A DNA stretch of 64,000 nt, taken from contig NZ_JBNAGK010000002.1 of the NCBI RefSeq assembly GCF_049803835.1, positions 248,001 through 312,000 of the forward strand, written 5' to 3'. The translations under genes and the position numbers were made by a program. Below, in pieces: positions 27,510 through 35,806 of the stretch. Position 1 is the stretch's first letter. Each line of letters begins with the position of its first letter. The notes below the pieces were generated by a model. The model did no database searches. It was not told the DNA's origin and worked only from the letters and a program-made list of their open reading frames with translations. Source of the DNA: Pacificoceanicola sp049803835 (GTDB lineage Bacteria; Pseudomonadota; Alphaproteobacteria; Rhodobacterales; Rhodobacteraceae).

Positions 27510-28286
27510 CTACGTGCAATCCCCGAGCAGGGTCAGCGATTTGCCATCCGCCGCCATCTGAAGGCGGCTGCCATCCTGCTCCAGCGCCTTGCCCGCCGCG
27601 TCATAGGGCTTCACCAGCGCATCGCGCAAGTCGAACAACCGTCCATTCGCCTCGCTGAGCCGTGTGCCCGCGTCGACCAGGATCTTGTCTGGCGAGGCGA
27701 ACAGCGCGCTTATCAGATCGTCGATCGGGCGCGGCCTGCTCTTGGCCAGCGTGGCCGCAAGCGCGTCCACCTGCGCCGCATCGACACCCAGCTCATTGAG
27801 CAGCGTCACCCAGCGCATCCGCTCCATCTCGTCCTGCGGAAAGGCGTCCAGAGTGATCGAGCACCCCTCGCCGAACCGGCCGATCACATCCCGCGCGGCG
27901 GTCCAGACAGCCCGGTCATAGACCTCCGGCGTCAGCCCACCCGAAGCCGCCTCCGCCGCGTCGATGGCGGTGATCAGCCCGTTCACCTGCAGCAGCGTCT
28001 CCTGCCGCGCCTGATCCTCCGGCGAGAGCAGTTCCGCCGCTTCGGCCTCCGCCTGGGCTGCGGCCATGCCACTCACCACAGGCTTGCAGGACGTGAGCAC
28101 CACGGCGCTTTCGGTGTCCTCCGCCATGCAGAAGAAGGTGATGCCGCCCTGCTCCACCGCAATGGCTGGCGGAGCGAGGAATTGCGACACACGGAATGGC
28201 TGATCCGCCGCGAAAGCCGGTGCCTCCTGCGCCAGCGCGGAGCCGGCCAGCAGCATCGCGCAACCGGAGGCCAGCAGGCTTCTCAC
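27510..28286 (-). CDS. Exported protein of unknown function between nuoD and nuoE
   Basis: 258 residues starting GTG at 28286; GTGA overlaps the nuoD stop. Signal peptide LLASGCAMLLAGSALAQEA with an AQ-E cleavage site. The mature protein is largely helical with several cysteines (FFCMAED, TSCKP, EGCSITLD, GDCT), consistent with disulphides in the periplasm. No family recognised. Confidence 0.75.
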   Translation of the reverse strand: MRSLLASGCAMLLAGSALAQEAPAFAADQPFRVSQFLAPPAIAVEQGGITFFCMAEDTESAVVLTSCKPVVSGMAAAQAEAEAAELLSPEDQARQETLLQVNGLITAIDAAEAASGGLTPEVYDRAVWTAARDVIGRFGEGCSITLDAFPQDEMERMRWVTLLNELGVDAAQVDALAATLAKSRPRPIDDLISALFASPDKILVDAGTRLSEANGRLFDLRDALVKPYDAAGKALEQDGSRLQMAADGKSLTLLGDCT

Positions 28287-29503
28287 CGGTCGATCTCCCC
28301 GAACACCACGTCCATGGTGCCGATGATCGCCGCAACATCCGCCAGCTGATGGCCCTTGGTCACATGGTCCATCGCCTGCAGATGCGGGAACCCGGGCGCG
28401 CGCAGCTTGGCGCGGTAGGGTTTGTTTGTGCCGTCCGAAACGAGATACACCCCGAACTCGCCCTTCGGCGCTTCCACGGCCACATAGACCTCGCCCGCCG
28501 GCACCTTGAAGCCTTCGGTATAGAGCTTGAAGTGGTGGATCAGCGCTTCCATCGAGGTCTTCATGTCCGAGCGCTTCGGCGGGGTCAGCTTGCCCCGCGC
28601 CAACACATCGCCCTGCCCTTCGGGCGCGCGCAGCTTGGCAATCGCCTGATGGATGATGGAGACGGACTGGCGCATCTCCTCCATGCGGCAGAGGTAGCGG
28701 TCATAACAGTCGCCGTTCTTGCCAACGGGGATCTGGAACTCGAACTCGTCGTAGCACTCATAAGGCTGCGCCCGGCGCAGGTCCCAGGCGAGGCCAGAGC
28801 CGCGCACCATGACGCCGGAGAAGCCCCACTCGTTGATCTCTTCCTCGGTGACCACGCCGATGTCGCAGTTGCGCTGCTTGAAGATGCGGTTTTCCGTCAA
28901 AAGGCCGTCGATGTCGTTGAGCACTTTGGGGAACTCGGTCGCCCACTCCTCGATATCGTCGATCAGCTTCGGCGGCAGGTCCTGATGCACACCGCCGGGG
29001 CGGAAGTAGGCCGCGTGCAGACGTGCGCCGCAGGCCCGCTCGTAGAACACCATGAGCTTTTCGCGCTCCTCGAAACCCCAGAGCGGCGGCGTCAGCGCGC
29101 CAACGTCCATGGCCTGCGTGGTCACGTTCAGCAGGTGGTTGAGCACCCGGCCGATTTCACAGAAAAGCACGCGGATGAGGCTGGCACGGCGCGGGATCTC
29201 GATGCCGCAGAGCTTCTCGATGGCGAGGCACCAGGCGTGCTCCTGGTTCATCGGCGCGACATAGTCGAGGCGGTCGAAATACGGCAGGTTCTGCAGGTAG
29301 GTCCGGCTCTCCATGAGCTTTTCCGTACCCCGGTGCAGCAGGCCGATATGCGGGTCCGCCCGCTCGACGATCTCGCCGTCCAGCTCCAGCACCATGCGCA
29401 ACACGCCGTGCGCCGCCGGGTGCTGCGGGCCGAAGTTGATGTTGAAATTGCGGATCTTCTGCTCGCCCGTCAGAGCGTCTTCGAAACCTTTGGAGCCGTC
29501 CAT
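28283..29503 (-). CDS. nuoD: NADH-quinone oxidoreductase subunit D
   Basis: 406 residues, the 49-kDa homologue derived from NiFe hydrogenase that forms the quinone site with NuoB. GPQHPAAHGVLRMVLE, LLHRGTEKLMESRTY and RPGGVHQD are present. Separate from nuoC, unlike the fused nuoCD of E. coli. A 59-bp gap holding a 16-bp perfect hairpin lies upstream. Confidence 0.97.
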   Translation of the reverse strand: MDGSKGFEDALTGEQKIRNFNINFGPQHPAAHGVLRMVLELDGEIVERADPHIGLLHRGTEKLMESRTYLQNLPYFDRLDYVAPMNQEHAWCLAIEKLCGIEIPRRASLIRVLFCEIGRVLNHLLNVTTQAMDVGALTPPLWGFEEREKLMVFYERACGARLHAAYFRPGGVHQDLPPKLIDDIEEWATEFPKVLNDIDGLLTENRIFKQRNCDIGVVTEEEINEWGFSGVMVRGSGLAWDLRRAQPYECYDEFEFQIPVGKNGDCYDRYLCRMEEMRQSVSIIHQAIAKLRAPEGQGDVLARGKLTPPKRSDMKTSMEALIHHFKLYTEGFKVPAGEVYVAVEAPKGEFGVYLVSDGTNKPYRAKLRAPGFPHLQAMDHVTKGHQLADVAAIIGTMDVVFGEIDR

Positions 29504-29531
29504 CGTTTGGCCTCCCTTAGAGCCGGCGTGA

Positions 29532-29568
29532 GGGTGAGTAAAATCTTATACCAAGATTTTACTCACCC
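29532..29568. promoter_or_regulatory. Perfect 16-bp hairpin between nuoC and nuoD covering the nuoC stop
   Basis: GGGTGAGTAAAATCTT (29532-29547), loop ATACC, AAGATTTTACTCACCC (29553-29568). The stem is perfect and AT-rich inside GC-rich surroundings, and contains the nuoC stop codon (29563-29565). No T-run follows, so it is not a standard terminator. An mRNA processing, stability or translational-coupling element, or a mobile palindrome, are the alternatives. Confidence 0.7.
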
Positions 29569-30159
29569 CTTCGCTTCCGTCTTCTCATCCCCGGGCAGCA
29601 CATATTGTGCCCCCTCCCAAGGCGACATGAAATCGAACTGGCGGTATTCCTGAACCAGCGAAACCGGCTCGTAAACCACCCGCTTCTGCTCCTCATCATA
29701 CCGCACTTCGGTATACCCGGTCGTCGGGAAGTCCTTGCGCAGCGGATGGCCGCGGAAGCCGTAGTCCGTCAGGATGCGGCGCAGGTCCGGATGCCCGGTG
29801 AAGATCACCCCGAACATGTCGAAAACCTCGCGCTCGAACCAGTTGGCCGAGGGATGCACCGAGACGATCGACGGCAGCATCTCGTCCTCGCGGATCGAGA
29901 CACGCAGGCGGATGCGGTGGTTCTGGTACATCGACAGGAAGTGATAGACCACGTCGAAGCGCTTCGGCCGCTCCGGGTGATCCACGCCCGTAATGTCCAC
30001 CAATGTCGTGAACTTGCAGGTCGAATCCGTCTTGAGGAACTCCACCAAACCGCGAATGTTCGCCGGAGCCACGTCCACGGTCAGCTCGCCCAGAGCCACG
30101 TCCCAGCCAAGGACGCAATCCGGGCGTTTCATCTCGATATGTGCGCCGAGGTTGTTCAT
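29563..30159 (-). CDS. nuoC: NADH-quinone oxidoreductase subunit C
   Basis: 198 residues, the 30-kDa-type subunit of the peripheral arm. Family signatures HPSANWFEREVFDMFGV and RRILTDYGFRGHPLRKDFP are present. ATG 30159 overlaps the nuoB stop by 4 nt. The stop lies inside the hairpin at 29532-29568. Confidence 0.97.
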   Translation of the reverse strand: MNNLGAHIEMKRPDCVLGWDVALGELTVDVAPANIRGLVEFLKTDSTCKFTTLVDITGVDHPERPKRFDVVYHFLSMYQNHRIRLRVSIREDEMLPSIVSVHPSANWFEREVFDMFGVIFTGHPDLRRILTDYGFRGHPLRKDFPTTGYTEVRYDEEQKRVVYEPVSLVQEYRQFDFMSPWEGAQYVLPGDEKTEAKG

Positions 30160-30689
30160 CGTACCAGCGTCCCTGTCCTGCGGATCTTCTTCTGCAGCGC
30201 CATGATACCGTAAAGCAGCGCCTCCGCCGTCGGCGGGCAGCCAGGCACATAGACGTCCACAGGCACGATACGGTCACAGCCGCGCACCACCGAGTAGGAG
30301 TAGTGATAGTAGCCGCCGCCATTGGCGCAGGAGCCCATGGAGATCACGTAGCGCGGCTCCGGCATCTGGTCGTAGACCTTGCGCAGCGCCGGGGCCATCT
30401 TGTTGGTCAGCGTGCCCGCGACGATCATCAGGTCCGACTGGCGCGGCGAGGCACGCGGCGCGGTGCCGAAACGCTCCATGTCATAACGCGGCATGGCGGT
30501 GTGCATCATCTCCACCGCGCAGCACGCCAGACCGAAGGTCATCCAGTGCAGGGAGCCGGTCCGCGCCCAGTTGATGATGTCCTCCGTCGAGGTCAGCAGG
30601 AACCCCTTGTCCTGCAACTCGCGGTTCAGGGTCTGGGTGGCGACTTCCTTGTCCGCCCCCGCCGTGTAGCCTCCGGCCATCACTCCCAT
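30156..30689 (-). CDS. nuoB: NADH-quinone oxidoreductase subunit B
   Basis: 177 residues, carries terminal cluster N2. Ligands lie in FGLACCAVEMM, SMGSCANGGGYY and YVPGCPP. The start is ATG 30689 (MGVMAGGYTAG), 10 nt inside nuoA; the ATG at 30680, overlapping the nuoA stop as TGATG, is an almost equal alternative. Confidence 0.96.
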   Translation of the reverse strand: MGVMAGGYTAGADKEVATQTLNRELQDKGFLLTSTEDIINWARTGSLHWMTFGLACCAVEMMHTAMPRYDMERFGTAPRASPRQSDLMIVAGTLTNKMAPALRKVYDQMPEPRYVISMGSCANGGGYYHYSYSVVRGCDRIVPVDVYVPGCPPTAEALLYGIMALQKKIRRTGTLVR

Positions 30690-31045
30690 TCGAGTGCCCC
30701 CTTCTTCCATTCATAGGCAAAGCCCGCGGTCAGCACCCCGAGGAACACCACCATCGACCAGAAGCCCACGTCACTCACATCCTTGAAGGCCACGGCCCAG
30801 GGGAAGAGGAAGGCGATTTCCAGGTCGAAGATGATGAAAAGGATCGACACGAGGTAGAACCGCACGTCGAATTTCATCCGCGCGTCGTCAAAGGCGTTGA
30901 ACCCGCATTCATAGGCCGAAACCTTCTCCGGATCGGGATTGCGCACGGCGATGATCACGGCGGCAAGGATCAGGACAAGGCCAAGGCCAATGGCGATGGC
31001 CAGGAACACGAGGATGGGAAGGTATTCCCGCAGCATCTCTTCCAC
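30680..31045 (-). CDS. nuoA: NADH-quinone oxidoreductase subunit A
   Basis: 121 residues, three membrane helices, with the conserved loop YECGFNAFDDAR. The start is GTG 31045: AAGGAG at 31053-31058 is 7 nt away. The in-frame ATG at 31036 would be 16 nt from that ribosome binding site and is less likely. First gene of the operon; candidate promoter at 31101-31129. Confidence 0.96.
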   Translation of the reverse strand: MEEMLREYLPILVFLAIAIGLGLVLILAAVIIAVRNPDPEKVSAYECGFNAFDDARMKFDVRFYLVSILFIIFDLEIAFLFPWAVAFKDVSDVGFWSMVVFLGVLTAGFAYEWKKGALEWE

Positions 31046-31420
31046 GAGGCGGCTCCTTCAATGTGGCTTGCGCAACAAGGGTCTGCGCGGCTTGCCGCCT
31101 GACTTATCCCTCTGCGCGGTCAGGGTCAACAAGCACAGGCCATTATCCGATGAGGGAACACGGGCTGCCCGCCCGGTTTTTCCGCGCAATTCTTCGAGAG
31201 TGCTCAGAGGGATAGCCGCAGCCGACCGATTGGTGCCCTGGCCCCGCGCCGATCGGTCACGGGCGGCGCGGGACTTGCCGGGGGTGTCAACGCCAGGCTG
31301 CGGCCCGAGTCCCGTATGTCAAGGTCCGCCGGACGACTCCGCCCCGGGCCTACCGGATTCCCCGATGCGCACGGCAGCCCTTCCCGCGATGCGGGGCTTC
31401 CTGATTGCGGGAAAGGTCCG
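31046..31420. other. Intergenic region upstream of nuoA
   Basis: Holds the nuoA ribosome binding site, the candidate nuo promoter, and an inverted repeat GACCGAT (31224-31230) / ATCGGTC (31252-31258). The rest is GC-rich with no credible gene. Confidence 0.6.
31101..31129 (-). promoter_or_regulatory. Candidate promoter of the nuo operon
   Basis: Reverse strand: TTGACC (31129-31124), a 17-bp spacer, TAAGTC (31106-31101). The predicted start near 31094 gives about 50 nt of leader before the nuoA GTG. The -35 is near consensus and the spacer ideal; the -10 is moderate. Confidence 0.5.
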
Positions 31421-31804
31421 TCACCCCCACCCCGAGACCACCATCACGTATCCGGCCAGCGCCGCCATCACCAGCGTCACCGGCCCCCAGACCGCCCGCT
31501 CCCGCAAGCTCGGCGTGATCCAGTTCAGCACGCAGGTCCCGCAAGCGAGCGTCAGCGCCGCCCAGCCGGTCCAGCGCGGCCAGCCCAGTCCGGGAAATCC
31601 CGCCGCGTTCAGCACCGCCAGCGCCTGAAGGATCACCACCGGAATGGACAGCGCGGCGATCACCCGGCCCCTGACCGGCAACGCGCCCTCGACCTGTCCG
31701 CCCTGCGTATACGCCCCCAGTGGCACGCCGGCGATCAGCGCAATCTGGAAGAACACGATGGCAAGACAACCGGTGGCGTAAAGATGGGCGATCTGGGTCA
31801 GCAT
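31421..31804 (-). CDS. Four-helix membrane protein of unknown function
   Basis: 127 residues from ATG 31804 (a TTG lies two codons upstream). Four hydrophobic segments: the N-terminal LAIVFFQIALIAGVPLGAYT, then VIAALSIPVVILQALAVL, the WAALTLACGTCVLNWI stretch, and VTLVMAALAGYVMVVSG. No soluble domain. It stands apart from both nuo and the leucine operon. Family not recognised. Confidence 0.65.
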   Translation of the reverse strand: MLTQIAHLYATGCLAIVFFQIALIAGVPLGAYTQGGQVEGALPVRGRVIAALSIPVVILQALAVLNAAGFPGLGWPRWTGWAALTLACGTCVLNWITPSLRERAVWGPVTLVMAALAGYVMVVSGWG

Positions 31805-32228
31805 CCCCAAGTTTCCTCCACTATCCCGTTTTTCTCACCGATTTCAGCGTCCCGCCTTTTCCCTGAATCAACCTGCGACACAAATGTCCCGATAGCACCG
31901 CAGGTGCGACAGGGTATTTGTGGCTCAGGTTTAAGGCGGGGCGCTTTAACCAAGTTTAAGAAGCATTTTCGCCTGAAACCTGTTGGTATCGGCACCATTC
32001 GGAATTCAACATCAGGAATATGTACGAAACCCGCGCAGAATCGCACCAAACTTCGGAGTATCCGCCGCAAATGAGTGTCGAGGCCCCGGAGTCCGTTGTG
32101 GAAGATGAAGGCGCGGCAACAAGATGCGGTAGGACGGTGCCACCGTACGGTGTCTTGACCCCACCGCGCGATGCGTTGACAAACGGGGCTGTCGGAACCG
32201 GAAATCGCCCCGTTTGGGCACCGGACAC
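31805..32228. other. Gene-free stretch between the membrane protein gene and mvaB
   Basis: About 420 bp of lower-GC sequence. No frame has both a ribosome binding site and believable protein composition. A short inverted repeat CGGTG-CCACCG lies near 32137-32147. It could hold the promoter of the 31421-31804 gene and the terminator of the leucine operon, but neither is clear. Confidence 0.5.
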
Positions 32229-33089
32229 TCACCCGCCGGACGCCCGCATCGCCCGCGCCATCGCGCCCGCCTGCTCCAGCACGGATCGCGTCAATCCCGT
32301 CTCGTAACCCTTTGAAATCAAGAAATCATGCACGGATTCTGTTGCCACATTCCCCGCCGCTCCGGGGGCATAGGGGCAACCGCCCAACCCGCCGACAGCC
32401 GCATCGAACACCCGCACCCCATGCTCCAGCGCCACCGCCACATTGTCCAACGCCCGCCCGGATGTGTCGTGAAAATGTCCGGCTAACGCCCTGACATCCA
32501 TGACATTTTTCACGGCCTGCAACATCGCGTCGACGGCCTCGGGCGTGCCGCGTCCGATTGTATCACCGAGGGAGATCTCGTAGCACCCCATATCGCGGAG
32601 CGCTTCGACTACGAACACAACATCTTGTGGATTCACCGGACCGTCATAGGGACATTCCACCACGCAGGAGACATACCCCCGCACCGGCACGCCCGCCTCC
32701 CGCGCCATCGCTGCAACCGGTTGAAATCGTTCGAGACTTTCCGCGACACTGGCGTTGATATTGGCTTTCGAGAACCCTTCGGAGGCCGATCCGAAAATCG
32801 CCACCTCATCCGCCCTCGCCTCAAGAGCACGATCCAAGCCTTTGATATTAGGGGTTAAAGCGGAATAGCGCACGCCCTGGGCACGGTGTATTCCGGCCAG
32901 CACCTCACCGCTGTCCGCCATCTGCGGCACCCACTTCGGACTGACGAAACTGGCGCATTCGATCCGCCGGAACCCGGCCCCGCTCAGACAATCGACCAGC
33001 GCGATTTTATCGGCGGTCGGGATCAACCGCGCTTCGTTCTGCAAGCCGTCCCGAGGGCCGACCTCGAAGATTTCCACCGTCTCAACCAC
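32229..33089 (-). CDS. mvaB: Hydroxymethylglutaryl-CoA lyase
   Basis: 286 residues. Cleaves HMG-CoA to acetoacetate and acetyl-CoA, the last step of leucine catabolism. VGPRDGLQNE at the N-terminus, GHFHDTSGRALDN metal histidines, and the catalytic-cysteine signature GGLGGCPYAPGAAGN. The start is set at GTG 33089 (AAGGGG is 9 nt upstream), because no in-frame ATG precedes the conserved EIFEVGPRDG. Last gene of the operon. Confidence 0.93.
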   Translation of the reverse strand: MVETVEIFEVGPRDGLQNEARLIPTADKIALVDCLSGAGFRRIECASFVSPKWVPQMADSGEVLAGIHRAQGVRYSALTPNIKGLDRALEARADEVAIFGSASEGFSKANINASVAESLERFQPVAAMAREAGVPVRGYVSCVVECPYDGPVNPQDVVFVVEALRDMGCYEISLGDTIGRGTPEAVDAMLQAVKNVMDVRALAGHFHDTSGRALDNVAVALEHGVRVFDAAVGGLGGCPYAPGAAGNVATESVHDFLISKGYETGLTRSVLEQAGAMARAMRASGG

Positions 33090-33125
33090 GCCCCACAACC
33101 CCTTGCCATGAATTGATATATTGGT

Positions 33126-33794
33126 TCATCCGGCCTCCGGAACCGGGTAGAAGTCCTGGCTGTAGAAGCGCTGCGGCCCTTCCCGCTCGACACACCGCCG
33201 AAACGCATCCCGCGCCTCCAGCCGCGCCTTGTAGGCCATCAGCTTGGGAAACGGATCGAGGTGTACGTAATACGGCGCCGCGAAAAGGTTAAAGCCCATC
33301 ATGATATCCGCCGCCGAAAACCCGCCCGGCAACAGATACTCTCCCCCCATCCGCGCCTCCATCCCGGCAAGCGTCCCCTTTAGCCTCGCGGCCATAAGCT
33401 TAAGAAAAACAGGGTCTTTTTGCGCCGGAGGCCGCAGGAAAAGGTGTACCAGATTGAGTGTCTCGATCAGGCTGGCCTGTGTCTCGGCGTAGTGAATCCA
33501 CTGCAGGTAATCCGCTCGCTCCGGATGCTCCTCCGCCCGCCCCAACTCTGGCGCGAACCGCTCCGTCAGATGCTCGACGATGGCGCCCGACTCCGCCATT
33601 TCCAGGCCCTCGTACTCGATCGCCGGAATGCGCACCGCCGGCGACACCCGCGCCAGGCCGCTTTCCCGCATCTCCTTGGTTCCAATACGATGTTCAACGA
33701 TTTCCAGCCCGCCAAAGGTCTCCAGCCCGATCTCCTCAAGCAGCCAGAGCACCCGGAACGAGCGGCCGTATTGCACGTGATGCAGTGTGATCAT
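33126..33794 (-). CDS. Glutathione S-transferase family protein
   Basis: 222 residues: thioredoxin-like N-terminal domain (HHVQYGRSFRVLWLLEEIGL, SPAVRIPAIEYEG with the cis-proline, ESGAIVEHL) and a helical C-terminal domain. The ATG overlaps the mccA stop by 4 nt, so it is co-translated with the leucine operon. Its substrate is unknown; removal of a reactive enoyl-CoA or aldehyde by-product is a guess. Confidence 0.88.
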   Translation of the reverse strand: MITLHHVQYGRSFRVLWLLEEIGLETFGGLEIVEHRIGTKEMRESGLARVSPAVRIPAIEYEGLEMAESGAIVEHLTERFAPELGRAEEHPERADYLQWIHYAETQASLIETLNLVHLFLRPPAQKDPVFLKLMAARLKGTLAGMEARMGGEYLLPGGFSAADIMMGFNLFAAPYYVHLDPFPKLMAYKARLEARDAFRRCVEREGPQRFYSQDFYPVPEAG

Positions 33795-35734
33795 GCCGTC
33801 TCTCCCTCGATCTCCAGACGGATCAGCGGCGCGCCCGCCGCGACCTGGTCTCCCGCCGAGACGAGCACCTCCGCGACCGTGCCGTCCAACCCCGCCGTCA
33901 GCGTATGCTCCATCTTCATCGCTTCGAGCACCGCCAGCCGATCGCCTGTACTGACGGACTGCCCGGCCTTGACCAGCACCGCGACCACCTTGCCCGGCAT
34001 CGGGGCCAGCGTCACGCCATCGCCGCCCGCCGCCTGCGCCGCGCGCGCCAGCGGATCGACGATTTCGAAGGCGACGCCGTAGTCGCGCAGCACCGTCAAA
34101 TGCCCACCGTCGCGATGTACCCTCGGGGCCGGACGGCCGTTCATCCACCAGCCGCCAATTCGATATTCTGCAATGACATCAGAATCATCCACGTCGATCT
34201 TCACAGAATCAGGTCCAGTCACACTCAGGCGACAGTGGTGTTCCGTCCGTCCGGCCAGCGTTACCGTCCGCACCAGCGGCTGCCAGAGCGCAAAGCCCCG
34301 GTCAAATCCCCCGGACCCGTCGAGACCGGCTGCACAGAGCGCCGCCGAAGCAATGGTTTCATGATTTATTTCAACTGGTTCCGTAAGAGACTTCAAGTCC
34401 CGCGCAATCAACCCGGTATCGACTTGCCCGACAGCAAACCCAGCGTGTTCGGCCAGTGCCCCGAGGAAGGCGAGGTTCGTCACTGTTCCCGCCACCTCGG
34501 TCCCGCGCAGAGCACGTGCCAGCTTGCGCAGCGCGACCGCCCGTGTCGGGCCATGCACGATCAGTTTTGCGATCATCGGGTCGTAGTGCGGGCTGATGTC
34601 ATCGCCTGAAGAAACGCCGCTATCAGACCGGACTTCCTCGGGAAATTTCAAATGGGCAAGATGCCCGGTCGCCGGGAGAAAGCCCGCCGGAACATCCTCC
34701 GCATAGAGCCGCGCCTCGAAGGCATGGCCGGAAATCGTCAGATCCTCCTGCGCCATGGGCAAAGGCTCCCCCGCCGCAACCCGGATCTGCCATTCCACCA
34801 GATCGACGCCGGTGATCGCCTCGGTCACCGGATGTTCCACCTGCAACCGCGTGTTCATCTCCATGAACCAGAACCCATCTGGCCGCAAACCGTCCGAGCC
34901 ATCGACAATGAACTCGACGGTCCCGGCCCCCTTGTATCCGATGGCTTCCGCTGCCCGCACCGCAGCCGCTCCCATGGCCGCGCGCATCTCCTCGGTCATG
35001 CCCGGCGCCGGGGCCTCCTCGATCACCTTCTGGTGCCGCCGCTGCAGCGAGCAATCGCGCTCGAACAGATGCACGGCTTTCGTCCCGTCCCCGAAAACCT
35101 GCACCTCGATATGGCGCGGCGCCGTCACGAATTTCTCGATCAGCACCGCGTCATTGCCGAAGGCGGTGCGCGCTTCGGCCCGTGCCCGCTCCAGTCCGTC
35201 GGCAAAGTCCTCTGCCGTCTCGACCAGCCGCATGCCCTTGCCGCCGCCACCGGCAACCGCCTTGATGAGCACCGGAAACCCGATCTTCTCCGCCTCCATC
35301 GCCAGCAGTGTGTCGTCCTGGGACGCCCCGTGATAGCCCGGAACAACCGGCACCCCGGCCTTTTCCATCAAAGCCTTCGCCGCGTCCTTGAGACCCATCT
35401 TGCGGATCGCGGAGGCCGATGGCCCGATGAAGGTCAGCCCTGCCGCCTCCACCGCCTCGACGAACTCGGGGTTCTCCGACAGGAAGCCGTAGCCTGGATG
35501 GATGGCCTGTGCGCCCGTCGCAAGGGCGGCATCAATGATCCGCGCCCCGCGCAAATAGCTCTCTGCCGGCGCCGCGCCCCCGATGCAGACTGCCTCGTCG
35601 GCCATGCGCACGTGTTTCGCCGCGCTGTCCGCGTCGGAATGCACCGCGATGCAGCGCAGCCCCATGGCCCGCGCCGTTTCCATGACCCGACAGGCGATCT
35701 CGCCCCGGTTGGCAATCAGGATCGTGTCAAACAT
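33791..35734 (-). CDS. mccA: 3-Methylcrotonyl-CoA carboxylase, biotin-carrying alpha subunit
   Basis: 647 residues. Biotin carboxylase domain (about 1-450: ANRGEIACRV, ATP-grasp loop AVAGGGGKGM, EMNTRLQVEHPVTE) and C-terminal biotin carrier with EAMKM (K607 biotinylated). With MccB it carboxylates methylcrotonyl-CoA. Assignment to this substrate rather than acetyl- or propionyl-CoA rests on the ivd and mvaB neighbours. ATG 35734 gives the family start MFDTILIANRGE. Confidence 0.93.
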   Translation of the reverse strand: MFDTILIANRGEIACRVMETARAMGLRCIAVHSDADSAAKHVRMADEAVCIGGAAPAESYLRGARIIDAALATGAQAIHPGYGFLSENPEFVEAVEAAGLTFIGPSASAIRKMGLKDAAKALMEKAGVPVVPGYHGASQDDTLLAMEAEKIGFPVLIKAVAGGGGKGMRLVETAEDFADGLERARAEARTAFGNDAVLIEKFVTAPRHIEVQVFGDGTKAVHLFERDCSLQRRHQKVIEEAPAPGMTEEMRAAMGAAAVRAAEAIGYKGAGTVEFIVDGSDGLRPDGFWFMEMNTRLQVEHPVTEAITGVDLVEWQIRVAAGEPLPMAQEDLTISGHAFEARLYAEDVPAGFLPATGHLAHLKFPEEVRSDSGVSSGDDISPHYDPMIAKLIVHGPTRAVALRKLARALRGTEVAGTVTNLAFLGALAEHAGFAVGQVDTGLIARDLKSLTEPVEINHETIASAALCAAGLDGSGGFDRGFALWQPLVRTVTLAGRTEHHCRLSVTGPDSVKIDVDDSDVIAEYRIGGWWMNGRPAPRVHRDGGHLTVLRDYGVAFEIVDPLARAAQAAGGDGVTLAPMPGKVVAVLVKAGQSVSTGDRLAVLEAMKMEHTLTAGLDGTVAEVLVSAGDQVAAGAPLIRLEIEGETA

Positions 35735-35806
35735 GGCCAGCCTCCCGGGCATCCAGGCCCTGTTTTTCTTCTCTTTGAAAATACTCGAAAAATCCCATCA
35801 TCCGCC
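35735..35806 (-). repeat. Short gap with a degenerate copy of the intergenic repeat
   Basis: Read in reverse it contains GAGTATTTTCAAAGAGAAG (35786-35768), similar to the tail of the element at 58171-58193. It lies between mccB and mccA, so it is transcribed within the operon. Confidence 0.4.
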
